From the NCBI GenBank assembly GCA_032251145.1, contig JAVVER010000006.1:1-63228 (forward strand): 63,228 nt of DNA. Reading direction: 5' to 3'. Shown one piece after another: positions 23,584 through 33,265 of the stretch. The position numbers were made by a program, and so were the translations under genes. Each line of letters opens with the position of its first letter. The stretch's first letter is position 1. The notes under the pieces are model-generated. The model was given only the letters and a program-made list of their open reading frames with translations. It was not told the DNA's origin and made no database searches. The stretch is from BRH-c54 sp032251145. GTDB lineage: Bacteria; Bacteroidota; Bacteroidia; Flavobacteriales_E; Vicingaceae.

Positions 23584-26508
23584 TTATCTAATTAATGTTA
23601 GTGTTCCTTTTTGAAAATATTCTTTCCCATCTATGCCTTCTGCTCTAATAATGAAATAATAAGTTCCATCAGCAGCATCTGTACCAGAGAGCGTTTTTCC
23701 ATCCCACATACCGTTTACATTATCCCAAGCAAACATTTTTTGTCCCCATCTGTTGTAAATTTCTCCTTCAACATGTTTTAGGTTCACACCATCAACTCTA
23801 AAGAAGTCATTGCTACCATCACCATTAGGGGTGAAAATAGTTGGTATTAAAATGCTTGATTCATCAAAAACTTCTATTATAACTGTGGCTGTATCCCAAC
23901 ATAAACCATCTGTTACAACAAGAGTTGCGGTAAATGAACCTGGGTTGGTATAAGTATAGGTTGGTTCAAAGATGGTGTCTGTAGAACCGTTTCCAAAATC
24001 CCAAAAATAGTTGGTAGCACCAGTACTTCCATTTCCAAAAAATACATCTAATGGTGAAGAGCCTGTTACAGGTGTAGCATTAATTACTGCATCTACAAAA
24101 TTGACGGTTATAGTTACAGAATCTATTTCACTAGAACAAGAACCAACATTATTCGCATAGATGGTAAAACTTCCTCCGCTTGTAGGAACATAAGTAAGAG
24201 GATTTCCAGTTCCAATAATTATAGTGCCAGCAGCATCAGCATACCATGTGACAGTTCCTGTACCTGTTGTATTTGCAAAAAGATTTAAGGTGTCATTTAA
24301 GCAAATAGGGTTAATAGGATTTATACTAATTGTATTTTGAGGATTAATTGTTATTTGTACAGAATCTGTAGAAGGACATGGGTTCCCAGCAGAAGTTGTG
24401 TTGTAGTAAATGGTGTAAGTTCCAACTCCAGTTAAAGCAATATCAATTTCTCCTGTTGAAGCATTAATGGTTCCAGTAGGAGATATGGTAAATGTACCAC
24501 CGTTTGTTCCTGTAATAGTAGGAGTAGGGTTGTTATCCGCTTCACAAAAGGTGGTTGTTGCATAGTTAAACGAAGCATCATCATCGTTATTAATAGTAAC
24601 TGAATGAGTTAGTGTTTCTGTACAAGGAGCAGCTCCAACAGTATAAGTTATACTAACATTAGTACCTCCTAAGCCTGATGGGTCAAAATTATTTCCTGTT
24701 ACGCCTGTTCCTGAGAAAGTTCCACCACCAGAACCAGTTATTAATGTTGATAAATCTATAGGAGTAGCTCCTTCGCAAATTGGCCCTGGATTAGTCCATG
24801 AAGCATCAAATGCAGAAACATTTATGGTGTGAGTTTGAGTTTCTTGACAAGGAGCTGTTCCAACTGTATAAGTTACAGATTGAGTTCCTGAATTAGGGTC
24901 GAACATATTGCCTGTAACGCCTGTTCCACTCCAAGTTCCTCCTGTGGCACCTGTTACTAAATTATCTAAATTGATATTTCCTGAAGCTGCACAAACAGGG
25001 GATGGGTTCGTCCAAGTGGGGTCAACATCAGGTAGTACATTTATGGTATGTGTTTGAGTTTCTTGACATGGAGCTGTACCAACTGTATAAGTTACACTTT
25101 GTGTTCCAGAAGAAGGATTAAAAGAAGTACCTGTAACTCCTGTTCCTGACCAAGTACCACCTGTAGTACCAGTTATTAAACTATTTAAATTTATATTACC
25201 AGCAGCTGCACAAATAGGTGATGGATTTGTCCATGCAGGATTAACATCTGGAACTACTGTAATGGTTTGAGTAAGTGTTTGAACACAAGGAGCTGAACCA
25301 ACGGTATAGGTAACACTTTGTGTTCCAGATGCAGGATTAAAACTTGTTCCTGAAACACCAGTTCCCGACCAAGTACCACCTGTTGTTCCTGTAATTAAAG
25401 TGTTTAAATTTATATTACCAGCAGCAGCACAAATAGGCGATGGGTTAGTCCAAGCCGGATTTACAACAGGATTTACTGTAACTGTAACCGATTGGCAAGT
25501 AGTGTTGTTACAAGTTCCTTCTGCTCTAACATAATAAGTTGTTGTTGTACCTGGTGAAACAGTTATGGTAGATCCAGAACCTACTGAGGTACCTCCACAA
25601 CTTCCAGAATACCATTGCCAACCAGCACCAGAACCTAAAGAGCCACCATTTACTGTTAAATTAGTAGTTGATCCAACACATATTGGGTTGGGTGTTGCTG
25701 TTGCATTAGTTGGTGCAACAGAAGGATTACTTACAGTAACAGCAAAACATCTGGGAGCACTTGTTCCACAAAGGTTATTTGCAGTTACACAAATATTTCC
25801 AGTACTTCCCGGTGTGGCAGTAATAGAAGTTGTTCCTTGACCAGAATTTATTGTCCATCCGGCAGGAACAGTCCATGTATAGCCAGCAGCATTAGCTACT
25901 GGTGGTATAGAAAAAGTGGAGGCAACACCAGTACAGACGTTCGGATTTCCAGTTATTGTTCCAGGCTGAGTTGCTGGGGTTGCTTGGTTAGCAGGAACGT
26001 ATGTAAATGTAAGTACTATTCTATTGATACAAACATCCGAACCAGTACAAATTTGAAAATTATTTAATGATCCGTAATTATAATTAGGAACACCACAATT
26101 AAAAGTTTGTCCTGTTGTAGCAGAAACTCCACAAGGTTGGTTTGAGCAAAGGCATCCTGTACTTCCTTCGTTTACAGTAGGAAAAGTGTTTCCGTTAATG
26201 GTTGCGGTTAAACTATTACCATTACATTGAGCCGAAAAATAACTAATTGCAATGTTAGTTACAATATTACCAGGCGGAACGGGATCCATAAAGCTTTGTG
26301 TTCCACATGGCCCAGTATTTCCACACCAACTACCAGGGGTATTAAAACACCAATAATCGGCTCCACAAACTGTACAACCTCCACAAGCTTGGAAACCACC
26401 ATAGGTGATGGTGGTTGTTACCGTTTGAGCATTTACTTTATTTCCTTGAAAAAGATTTAAAAAAGTAAATAGGATGAAAATTAGTAAGGTTAAACTTAAT
26501 TTTTTCAT
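23584..26508 (-). CDS. T9SS type B secreted repeat protein
   Basis: A 974-residue surface or extracellular protein. Signal peptide 1-27 (ending NKVNAQ); a Cys-rich N-terminal region (28-180; CGGCTVCGADYWCF); an Ig-like stretch (180-345); about four tandem units of 73 residues beginning NPAWTNPSPICAAAGNINLN (345-640); further Ig-like units; one PKD domain (YFWDFGNGSTDTIFEPTYTY, about 835-865); and a type B T9SS C-terminal domain (IPTIFTPNGDGSNDFFRVDG ... YNRWGQKMF ... DGTYYFIIRAEG, 890-974), the gliding-associated family. No enzyme motif seen. Probably an adhesin-like or structural surface protein. Confidence 0.88.
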   Translation of the reverse strand: MKKLSLTLLIFILFTFLNLFQGNKVNAQTVTTTITYGGFQACGGCTVCGADYWCFNTPGSWCGNTGPCGTQSFMDPVPPGNIVTNIAISYFSAQCNGNSLTATINGNTFPTVNEGSTGCLCSNQPCGVSATTGQTFNCGVPNYNYGSLNNFQICTGSDVCINRIVLTFTYVPANQATPATQPGTITGNPNVCTGVASTFSIPPVANAAGYTWTVPAGWTINSGQGTTSITATPGSTGNICVTANNLCGTSAPRCFAVTVSNPSVAPTNATATPNPICVGSTTNLTVNGGSLGSGAGWQWYSGSCGGTSVGSGSTITVSPGTTTTYYVRAEGTCNNTTCQSVTVTVNPVVNPAWTNPSPICAAAGNINLNTLITGTTGGTWSGTGVSGTSFNPASGTQSVTYTVGSAPCVQTLTQTITVVPDVNPAWTNPSPICAAAGNINLNSLITGTTGGTWSGTGVTGTSFNPSSGTQSVTYTVGTAPCQETQTHTINVLPDVDPTWTNPSPVCAASGNINLDNLVTGATGGTWSGTGVTGNMFDPNSGTQSVTYTVGTAPCQETQTHTINVSAFDASWTNPGPICEGATPIDLSTLITGSGGGTFSGTGVTGNNFDPSGLGGTNVSITYTVGAAPCTETLTHSVTINNDDDASFNYATTTFCEADNNPTPTITGTNGGTFTISPTGTINASTGEIDIALTGVGTYTIYYNTTSAGNPCPSTDSVQITINPQNTISINPINPICLNDTLNLFANTTGTGTVTWYADAAGTIIIGTGNPLTYVPTSGGSFTIYANNVGSCSSEIDSVTITVNFVDAVINATPVTGSSPLDVFFGNGSTGATNYFWDFGNGSTDTIFEPTYTYTNPGSFTATLVVTDGLCWDTATVIIEVFDESSILIPTIFTPNGDGSNDFFRVDGVNLKHVEGEIYNRWGQKMFAWDNVNGMWDGKTLSGTDAADGTYYFIIRAEGIDGKEYFQKGTLTLIR
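24580..25465 (-). repeat. tandem 73-residue (219-bp) protein repeats
   Basis: Four diverged units within the type B protein, each starting with a [N/D]P-x-WTNPSP-like motif and ending in SVTYTVG-x-APC and a hydrophobic strand. The first two units are most alike, the fourth most diverged, suggesting growth by unit duplication. Boundaries are approximate. Confidence 0.75.
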
Positions 26509-26544
26509 TTTATATTTTTTTATATAATGTTTTTTGTAGTTATA

Positions 26545-27033
26545 TTAATTTGATTTCAAAACATTTACAGTATTGAATAAATAGTTTATTTCATTTGAGT
26601 TCTCTGGTTCATTACTATTTATAAAAGTTAATTTTGAAACAATATTATCACTAGAAGAGCATTCTCCTTGGTAACTTGTATTGGCAGGGATACCTATAAC
26701 AATTTTGTTGTCATTTGAGTTAAGTTGCCATTCAATAGTTACTGCATAATGATTAGTATTAATGAGTTTAACAAAAGTTACGTTGTTAGAATCACAAGTA
26801 ACTTTCTTTGTATAAAAAGAAACACCTTTTAATACATTATTTAAAGGTGGAATTGCTTCAACCGTATTGCCGTTTTGTTTCTTTGCTTCTGCTGGTTTAA
26901 ATTTATTTACTGGTAGCCAAGATTCTCCATTAGGTACAGCAGCAGAAGATCTAGCAGTTTGAGCCATACTTGAGTTTATGAAAAATAATATGGCAATTAA
27001 GGTTAATAAATTTAAAGTGATTTTTATTTTCAT
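26545..27033 (-). CDS. small secreted protein of unknown function
   Basis: A 162-residue exported protein. The signal peptide covers residues 1-24 (LNLLTLIAILFFINSSMAQ). The mature part has a Pro/Lys-rich lead (VNKFKPAEAKKQNGNTVEAI) and a small beta-sandwich-like region (VSFYTKKVTCDSNNVTFVKL ... YAVTIEWQLNSNDNKIVIGI ... GECSSSDNIVSKLTFINS) with two Cys that could pair. It has no T9SS signal. It lies 36 bp upstream of the 974-residue type B gene on the same strand and 117 bp after another T9SS gene, suggesting a link to surface export or assembly. I do not recognise the family. Confidence 0.65.
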   Translation of the reverse strand: MKIKITLNLLTLIAILFFINSSMAQTARSSAAVPNGESWLPVNKFKPAEAKKQNGNTVEAIPPLNNVLKGVSFYTKKVTCDSNNVTFVKLINTNHYAVTIEWQLNSNDNKIVIGIPANTSYQGECSSSDNIVSKLTFINSNEPENSNEINYLFNTVNVLKSN

Positions 27034-27150
27034 AAAGTTGCAATTTAAAAGTTTAGAAATAATAGGGTAGTTATTATATTATTCAGATAAGACTTAAAAA
27101 AATAGATAATGGTTGCAAATTAAATACATTTTTAAACACTATCAAAATAA

Positions 27151-30100
27151 TTATCTAATTACAGAAACTCTACCTGTAAAGTCATGCCACTCTCCAAAGA
27201 TGTCTCTCGCTTTTACTTTATAAACATACACATCATTTTTAACTAAACTACCTTTATAAAAACCATTCCATTTAGGCTCTAATTCAATGCTGTTAAAAAC
27301 AATTTCTCCCCATCTGTCAAAGATTAAAGTTTCCAGCTGAATAATTCCATAGCCTTTTATGGTAAAATAATCGTTTACATTATCACCGTCAGGAGTAAAC
27401 GCATTCGGTATCCAAATAGCAAAAGTGGGTTTAATTTTTAGTGGTTTTTGAGTAGTGTCTTTACAGCCGTAAACATTTTCAATATAAAGTGTAACATAAT
27501 ACAACCCAGAATCTGCATATTCGTGTACAGGATTTTGTAATGTTGATGTTGCTCCATCACCTAAATCCCACAACCATTGATTTGGAATGATAGAATTGTC
27601 GGTAAAAGTAATTTCACTATCATAAATATCTGCATTGGTAGGGCTGTAAGTAAAGCTAGCTAAAGGTTTAGGATAGGAAGTTATCATATTAATGACAGAG
27701 TCCTTACTTATGCACCCATGGTTAGATGTAGCAGTTAAACTAACTCCAAATGTAGCAACAGCAGCGTGAGATGGGTTAATAAATGAAATATTAGTAGGAT
27801 TTTCTTGATTTGATGTGCCTGCATTGCTAAAATTCCAAAACCAAGAAACAATATTTCCTGAAGTAATAGAAGAGTTATTAGTGAAATTAACTATTACAGG
27901 AGTACAGCCTTCTGTAATATCTGCTGAAAAATTAATTTCTGGTAGTGGATAAACGGTAATAGGTTTTGTTATAGAATCTATACAACCTTTGTCGGTGGTA
28001 ACGATTAATTGTACCTGATAAATTCCTTCTAGTGTATAAGTATGTACTGGACTTTGTACTACACTTCCAGAACCATCATCAAAATTCCAATTCCATCCTA
28101 CAATGTTGCCCGAACTAATGTTAGATTGATCTATAAAGCGAGTAAAATCATTTAAACAAACATCGGTAGGTTCGAAATCAACCACAGGCAATGGCCATAC
28201 ATTAATATTTTTAGTAACAGTATCTGTACATCCGTTATTTGAAGTTATAATTAACGTTACGTCATAATTTCCATCATTAGCATATAATTCAGAAGGGTTT
28301 TGTAAAATTGAAGTATTCCCATTATCAAAATCCCAGTTCCAATTGTTTATTGTTCCTGAATTAATGCTGGAGTTGTCGGTAAAATTAATTGCTGTACCAA
28401 AACATTCGTCATTAAATGTAAAATCGGCTACTGGTTTTGGAAAAATAGTAATGGTTTCAAGTGTAGTGTCAGAACAACCATTTAAAGTTGTAACAATTAA
28501 TTGAACATTGTAAGTTCCAGGTGCTGAATAACTATTTGTTGGATGTTGCATAGTATTATCAACTGTATGATTTGTTCCGTTATAGTCAAAATCCCAACTC
28601 CATTGATTAATAGTCCCTCCGTTTCCATTTGAAGCTGAGCTATTAAAATTAGCTGCAGTTCCAAAACATACATCATTGGTTGTAAATGCAGCTGTTGGGT
28701 CATTAAATACTTCTACTTGTTTAGTGATAGTGTGTGTACATCCACTATCGGAAGTAACGGTTAAGCTAACATTGAACTGCCCTGCTGTTACGTAAGTATA
28801 AGTTGGATGTTGGGCTGAACTTGTTCCTATCCCATCTCCAAAATCCCAAGCCCAATCGGTAATATTTCCTGTTGAAATAGTAGAGGAATCTGTAAAAGTT
28901 GTTGTTTGAGAAAAACAAACACTTGTTGCCGTAAAATTAGCCATAGGCAAAGGGTTTACATAAACTGTTTGTAAAACTGAATCTTTACAGCCAGAGGTAG
29001 TTTCAACTAACAACTCTACATCATAAACTCCCGGATTAGGATATCCATGTGATGGATTCTGGTTCATATTATCAACTGTTCCATTGTTTTGAAAATCCCA
29101 ATTCCAAGTTGAAATTGTTCCTCCATTTGAGTTTGAGGTATCTGTAAAACTCATCAGAGTACCAAAACAGACATTAGTAAAGGTGAAACCTGCTGTCGGG
29201 CTCTCTCCAACATTAATAACAACAGTAGAAGTATCAGAACATCCATTAGTCCAAACCCTTAATTCAGAAGTATAAGTACCAGGAGTATTAAAAACATAAG
29301 CTGGAGGATTTTGCGTAGTATCATCAACTAATCCATCACCATCAAAATCCCAAGCCCAGTCAGAAATGGAAGAGGTTCCTACTACATACGACAAGTCGGT
29401 ATAAGTTACACTTTCTCCTACACATATATTAATTGGCGAGGCTGTAAAATCAGAAACAGGATAATCTGTAGAGCCATAAATGGTAGTGGTAAGTGTTACG
29501 GAACAAGCAGAACCAGAAACGGGAGTTACTTCTACGCTATAATTCCCAGGAGTGGATGTTGTGATGGATTGAGTAGTTTGACCTCCCGGACTCCATAAGT
29601 AACTTGCAGCACCAGCAGGAGCTGTTAATGTTACTGGGGTACCTCCACAAACTACGGTGTCAGATTCAATTATATCTAATGGAGCACAATTGGCATCAAT
29701 ATATCCATATCCGTAATGCCCACCTTGAGAGCAATCACCGATTATAAATTCTATCGTAACATTTTGTCCAACATAAGCATTTAACGGAGCAAAAGTGGTT
29801 CGCCATGGCAAATAAAAACCGGCACCATAAGGTAAAAAGTCAGGGTCTCCTCCAGAATTTACAGGACCTGAAATTACTTCATATTCACCACATGCTATAG
29901 GGTTGTTGTTTTGATCAAACATATTCACCTTAAAAAAAGGTTTTTCTCCAACTGTATGGCCAGACGGGTCTTCTAAGACAAGGGCGTAACTATAAGTAAA
30001 CGAGGTGGTTTGTGGGGTTACTAGGAAGGTTTGTCGCATACTAGCAGCACCATTTCCTGCGGTGGTAAAATTACCTAACATCACAGAACATCCACCACCA

Positions 30101-30714
30101 TTTGGATCTGTTGTAGGTATAGGTACCAATGGATCTGTGCCTGGAGTAGTAATAGTGTGATTTCCTCCTGGAGTACTTGGGGCAATGTTAATCATTTGAT
30201 AAGGCTGATTGTTTACACCGCCATCAAATAAATCCCAACCAGTAAAATCGCAGGTTTCAAAATCGGCATTATTACATGGATCTCCTGGCCCTTTATCATT
30301 TTGGTCGCCTTTTTTTTGATTGGATATGGGGGTAAAAGTATGGTCGTGAGATTTTTGGGTTTTTAAAGGTGGGGTATAGTTTTGGAAATCTAGTAGAACC
30401 TGATTAATAACTTGGTTAACAATTGCTTCGAAAGCTTGTTTTGTTTCTTCAGTTACGTTCTTAGCAGCATTAGAAAAAAGAGTTTTGTAGTTAGGGTAGT
30501 TATCTAAATAATAATGACCTAAGTCATGAGTTTGTGTTTCAGAAAGGTTAGGAGAGCTTTGTAGTTTTTTATAAATATGTTCCTTAAGTGTTATGTTTAA
30601 AAACTCCTCAGTAATATTTTGTTTGCTGTATTTGTTGTTTTGTTGAGCCTGAATGGAAAAATTACTTAATAAAAATAATACAGGAAGAAGTAGTTTGATT
30701 GCAGAATTTTTCAT
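27151..30714 (-). CDS. T9SS type B secreted PKD-repeat protein
   Basis: A 1187-residue surface protein. Signal peptide (LLLPVLFLLSNFSIQAQ); a helical N-terminal part (25-130); a jelly-roll-like domain (about 145-350; NNADFETCDFTGWDLFDG opens it); an Ig-like unit; then eight PKD domains (430-1090) recognised by WAWDFDGDG, WNWDFQNNG, WAWDFGDGIG, WSWDFDYNG, WNWDFDNGN, WNWNFDDGSG, WFWNFSNAG and WLWDLGDGA; and a type B T9SS C-terminal domain (IWIPNAFTPDGDNVNDYFTI ... FDRWGEIVF). It probably works in adhesion or as a scaffold. A TATATTTG box lies 102 bp upstream. Confidence 0.9.
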   Translation of the reverse strand: MKNSAIKLLLPVLFLLSNFSIQAQQNNKYSKQNITEEFLNITLKEHIYKKLQSSPNLSETQTHDLGHYYLDNYPNYKTLFSNAAKNVTEETKQAFEAIVNQVINQVLLDFQNYTPPLKTQKSHDHTFTPISNQKKGDQNDKGPGDPCNNADFETCDFTGWDLFDGGVNNQPYQMINIAPSTPGGNHTITTPGTDPLVPIPTTDPNGGGCSVMLGNFTTAGNGAASMRQTFLVTPQTTSFTYSYALVLEDPSGHTVGEKPFFKVNMFDQNNNPIACGEYEVISGPVNSGGDPDFLPYGAGFYLPWRTTFAPLNAYVGQNVTIEFIIGDCSQGGHYGYGYIDANCAPLDIIESDTVVCGGTPVTLTAPAGAASYLWSPGGQTTQSITTSTPGNYSVEVTPVSGSACSVTLTTTIYGSTDYPVSDFTASPINICVGESVTYTDLSYVVGTSSISDWAWDFDGDGLVDDTTQNPPAYVFNTPGTYTSELRVWTNGCSDTSTVVINVGESPTAGFTFTNVCFGTLMSFTDTSNSNGGTISTWNWDFQNNGTVDNMNQNPSHGYPNPGVYDVELLVETTSGCKDSVLQTVYVNPLPMANFTATSVCFSQTTTFTDSSTISTGNITDWAWDFGDGIGTSSAQHPTYTYVTAGQFNVSLTVTSDSGCTHTITKQVEVFNDPTAAFTTNDVCFGTAANFNSSASNGNGGTINQWSWDFDYNGTNHTVDNTMQHPTNSYSAPGTYNVQLIVTTLNGCSDTTLETITIFPKPVADFTFNDECFGTAINFTDNSSINSGTINNWNWDFDNGNTSILQNPSELYANDGNYDVTLIITSNNGCTDTVTKNINVWPLPVVDFEPTDVCLNDFTRFIDQSNISSGNIVGWNWNFDDGSGSVVQSPVHTYTLEGIYQVQLIVTTDKGCIDSITKPITVYPLPEINFSADITEGCTPVIVNFTNNSSITSGNIVSWFWNFSNAGTSNQENPTNISFINPSHAAVATFGVSLTATSNHGCISKDSVINMITSYPKPLASFTYSPTNADIYDSEITFTDNSIIPNQWLWDLGDGATSTLQNPVHEYADSGLYYVTLYIENVYGCKDTTQKPLKIKPTFAIWIPNAFTPDGDNVNDYFTIKGYGIIQLETLIFDRWGEIVFNSIELEPKWNGFYKGSLVKNDVYVYKVKARDIFGEWHDFTGRVSVIR

Positions 30715-31147
30715 GGCAATTATTGGTTTTGTTAGTTTTAAATTTTGATTTTGGTATGTGTCACGCTTTGAGATGAAAATTTATTTATTTCAGATTAAAC
30801 ATTAATTTTAATAGACAAATATAAATTAATTAATAATTAAAATACTGCTTATTTTTAAATAAAATTTATTTTCTAATTGCTATTATTATTAATTAATATT
30901 TTTAAAATCATATATTTAAGTTGTAAAATAATTATCTTTCAAAGTGAATTTATTGTTAAATTTTATGCAATAACATATTTCAATAGACATATATTTTGTA
31001 TAAAGGTTGCCTTTAAGAATTTAATTAGCAATGACTTTTATCATAATCCAACTAAAAATAGGTAGTTTTTAGCATAATGTTATAGTTATTATTTTAATCC
31101 TGAATATGTATTTTTACAGTTTTAAAATTAAATTTGATTTAATAGAT
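30715..31147. other. 433-bp non-coding gap
   Basis: Very AT-rich divergent gap between the PKD-repeat gene and the FAH-family gene. On the minus strand TATATTTG (30816-30823) matches the -7 consensus for the PKD gene. A 62-codon frame inside (30877-31065) has composition typical of chance AT-rich frames and is not called. No repeat or structured RNA was recognised. Confidence 0.6.
30816..30823 (-). promoter_or_regulatory. -7 box upstream of the PKD-repeat gene
   Basis: TATATTTG on the minus strand is an exact TAnnTTTG match 102 bp before the start at 30714. No TTG -33 element at standard spacing, so medium-low confidence. Confidence 0.35.
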
Positions 31148-31759
31148 ATGAAGATTATCTGCATAGGAAGAAATTACATCGATCACGCTAAGGAATTGAA
31201 TAATCCTGTACCTAAAGAACCTGTTTTTTTTATTAAACCCGATACAGCTTTATTACCTAAAAGAAATCCTTTTGTTTATCCTAGTTTTACTAAAGATTTA
31301 CATTATGAAGTAGAAATTGTGTTAAGGATTAATAAAATAGGAAAACACATTGAGGAAAAGTTTGCTCATAAATACTACAATGAAATAGGAGTGGGGGTAG
31401 ATTTTACTGCCAGAGATGTGCAACAGCAATGTAAGGAAAAAGGCTTGCCTTGGGAAAAAGCTAAAGCATTTGATTTTTCTGCCCCTACAAGTGATTTTGT
31501 ACCGATTAAAAACTTTAAAGATATTAATCAGCTGAATTTTGAACTAAAAGTAAATGATGAGTTAAAACAGAAAGGAAACACCAAAGATATGCTGTTTAAT
31601 TTTAATCAGATTATTGCTTATGTATCTCAATTTGTAACACTTAAAATTGGCGATTATATTTATACAGGAACACCAGCAGGTGTTGGGTCTATTAATATCA
31701 ATGATAAAATAACTTGTTTTATTGAAGGGGAAAAAATGTTGGAGTTTAATGTGAAATAA
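31148..31759 (+). CDS. fumarylacetoacetate hydrolase-family protein
   Basis: A 203-residue FAH-fold enzyme when started at MKIICIGRNYIDHAKEL (31148), which matches the family N-terminus; an in-frame ATG at 31106 adds 14 residues that look non-homologous. Metal ligands are visible: HYEVEIVLRI (E-x-E) and GVGVDFTARDVQQQCKEKG (the Asp with the following conserved RDVQ). GDYIYTGTPAGVGSI is the C-terminal hallmark. Members hydrolyse acylpyruvates or decarboxylate oxaloacetate; which one cannot be told here. It converges on rlmF, with its stop codon immediately beside the rlmF stop. Confidence 0.85.
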   Translation: MKIICIGRNYIDHAKELNNPVPKEPVFFIKPDTALLPKRNPFVYPSFTKDLHYEVEIVLRINKIGKHIEEKFAHKYYNEIGVGVDFTARDVQQQCKEKGLPWEKAKAFDFSAPTSDFVPIKNFKDINQLNFELKVNDELKQKGNTKDMLFNFNQIIAYVSQFVTLKIGDYIYTGTPAGVGSININDKITCFIEGEKMLEFNVK

Positions 31760-32722
31760 TTACCATTTCGTTTTTACCCACTCTTGCTGTTGTGCTCGGT
31801 TTAAAAACGTCCATGCAACAATGCGACTGGTTTTATTTCCCTGATACATCGGGATAGTTTTTACTTCTACAGCTTTTAAGTTTTTTAGTGTTTTATAAAT
31901 ATTTTTAAGGTGAGTTTGTTTTGCAACAAGTGTAGAAAACCACAAACAGGAAGAAGCAAATTCTTTACTTTGTAATATCATTTTTTGAATAAATTTTTCT
32001 TCACCGCCTTCGCACCATAATTCTTTATGCTTACCACCAAAGTTTAAGGTGGCTTTTGTAACTTGCTTACGATTTAAATTACTTAATTTACGAAGCGTTC
32101 CTGCTTGGGCTTCTTCAGCGGAAGCATGAAATGGTGGATTGCAAATGCTTAAATCAACGTATTCATCTTTGTTTATAATTCCACGAAAAATATCTTCGGA
32201 GTTTAATTGTAATCGGAGGACTACATTTTCTTTTAAGTAGGCGTTTTTTTCAATTATTTCGGATGCCGATTGAATACTTATGGGTTCAATATCTGAGCCG
32301 ACAAAAGACCAGCCATATTCTTTATTTCCAATAATGGGATAAATACAATTTGCTCCTACACCAATATCCAGACATTTAACCTGACTGCCAGTTGGAATTT
32401 TACCATAATTACTGCTTGCTAATAAATCCGCTATATGGTGAATGTAATCTGCTCTTCCGGGAATAGGCGGACATAAATAGCCCTGTGGAATATTCCAATA
32501 ATCGATTTCGTAAAAATGCTTTAATAAAGCTTTGTTCAACATCGTCACTGCTTCAGCATTAGAAAAATCTATAGACTCATCGTTATAATTATTCAACCGA
32601 ACAAATGGTGCTAATTCGGGACAACTGCTAATAAGTACTTTGAAATTATAACGCCCTTGGTGCTTGTTTCGAGGATGTAAACCGATTTTTTTTATGGGAT
32701 GTTCTTTTTTCTTTTGAAGCAT
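31760..32722 (-). CDS. rlmF: 23S rRNA (adenine1618-N6)-methyltransferase
   Basis: A 320-residue SAM enzyme that methylates A1618 of 23S rRNA. The N-terminus (GLHPRNKHQGRYNF) is diagnostic for RlmF. Motif I KCLDIGVGANCIYPIIG near 122-138, and the N6-adenine catalytic motif reads SICNPPFHASAEEA (NPPF) near 193-206. Length is normal. It shares a tail-to-tail border with the FAH gene at 31759/31760. Confidence 0.93.
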   Translation of the reverse strand: MLQKKKEHPIKKIGLHPRNKHQGRYNFKVLISSCPELAPFVRLNNYNDESIDFSNAEAVTMLNKALLKHFYEIDYWNIPQGYLCPPIPGRADYIHHIADLLASSNYGKIPTGSQVKCLDIGVGANCIYPIIGNKEYGWSFVGSDIEPISIQSASEIIEKNAYLKENVVLRLQLNSEDIFRGIINKDEYVDLSICNPPFHASAEEAQAGTLRKLSNLNRKQVTKATLNFGGKHKELWCEGGEEKFIQKMILQSKEFASSCLWFSTLVAKQTHLKNIYKTLKNLKAVEVKTIPMYQGNKTSRIVAWTFLNRAQQQEWVKTKW

Positions 32723-32762
32723 CTATAGGGTGTTATCTGTCAGATTATTTTAAACTGTGAAA

Positions 32763-33188
32763 CTAGCTATTTAAAATCAACTCTTTTTTACCGTAATCTA
32801 TAATGGCATTATAATCGGTTAAAATATCACTACCTAAAACACCATCAATTAATGCTAACTCCAATTTTCCATAAGATTCATTTACATGTGCTAAATCTAA
32901 AATGGTAGCTTCATAGTTTTCAATTACAATAGCATTGAGTTGAAGCTTTTCTAAAGTAACTTTTTTACTGGCCATGGTATTGGTGCCTAAACCTGTAGAT
33001 AACCTATCGAGGTCTTCGATATGGCTATTTTTAGTGAATTGAGCAATTCTTGTTTGATCGAAAACACTTCTGGAAGCTCCAGTGTCTAAAATTAAATTAG
33101 CTGTAATACCATTAATAGTAACTTTTAATTGTAGGTGAAAACCATCGTCTTCTATAGGAATAATTTCAAAAGGAAGTTTAGTTTGCAT
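32763..33188 (-). CDS. retropepsin-like aspartic protease
   Basis: A 141-residue single-domain protein with LILDTGASRSVFD near residues 32-44 (the DTGAS catalytic motif) and a late hydrophobic-hydrophobic-Gly motif LIDGVLGSDIL. As in retropepsins, one domain supplies one catalytic Asp, so it would work as a dimer. There is no signal peptide, so it is expected in the cytoplasm, unlike many bacterial relatives. It follows the mdh terminator and is probably separately transcribed. Substrate unknown. Confidence 0.8.
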   Translation of the reverse strand: MQTKLPFEIIPIEDDGFHLQLKVTINGITANLILDTGASRSVFDQTRIAQFTKNSHIEDLDRLSTGLGTNTMASKKVTLEKLQLNAIVIENYEATILDLAHVNESYGKLELALIDGVLGSDILTDYNAIIDYGKKELILNS

Positions 33189-33210
33189 AGGGCAGGGGTA
33201 TTAGAAAAAA

Positions 33211-33239
33211 ACCTGTCAGTGGTTTAACATCTGACAGGT
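33211..33239 (-). terminator. mdh terminator
   Basis: A perfect 9-bp stem ACCTGTCAG/CTGACAGGT with an 11-nt loop, followed on the minus strand by T7, 26 bp after the mdh stop. The stem core CCTGTCAG is the same core as in the palindromes flanking uvrB. Confidence 0.75.
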
Positions 33240-33265
33240 CTTTAAAAATGTTTTTTATTTAAGTT

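Noticed and set aside
25565..26067. Two antisense frames of 76-91 codons in the 974-residue gene
   Set aside because: Low-complexity shadows of the coding strand without start signals.
30877..31065. A 62-codon plus-strand frame in the gap before the FAH gene
   Set aside because: AT-rich, Ile/Phe/Lys-dominated composition typical of chance frames, no start signal and no family resemblance.
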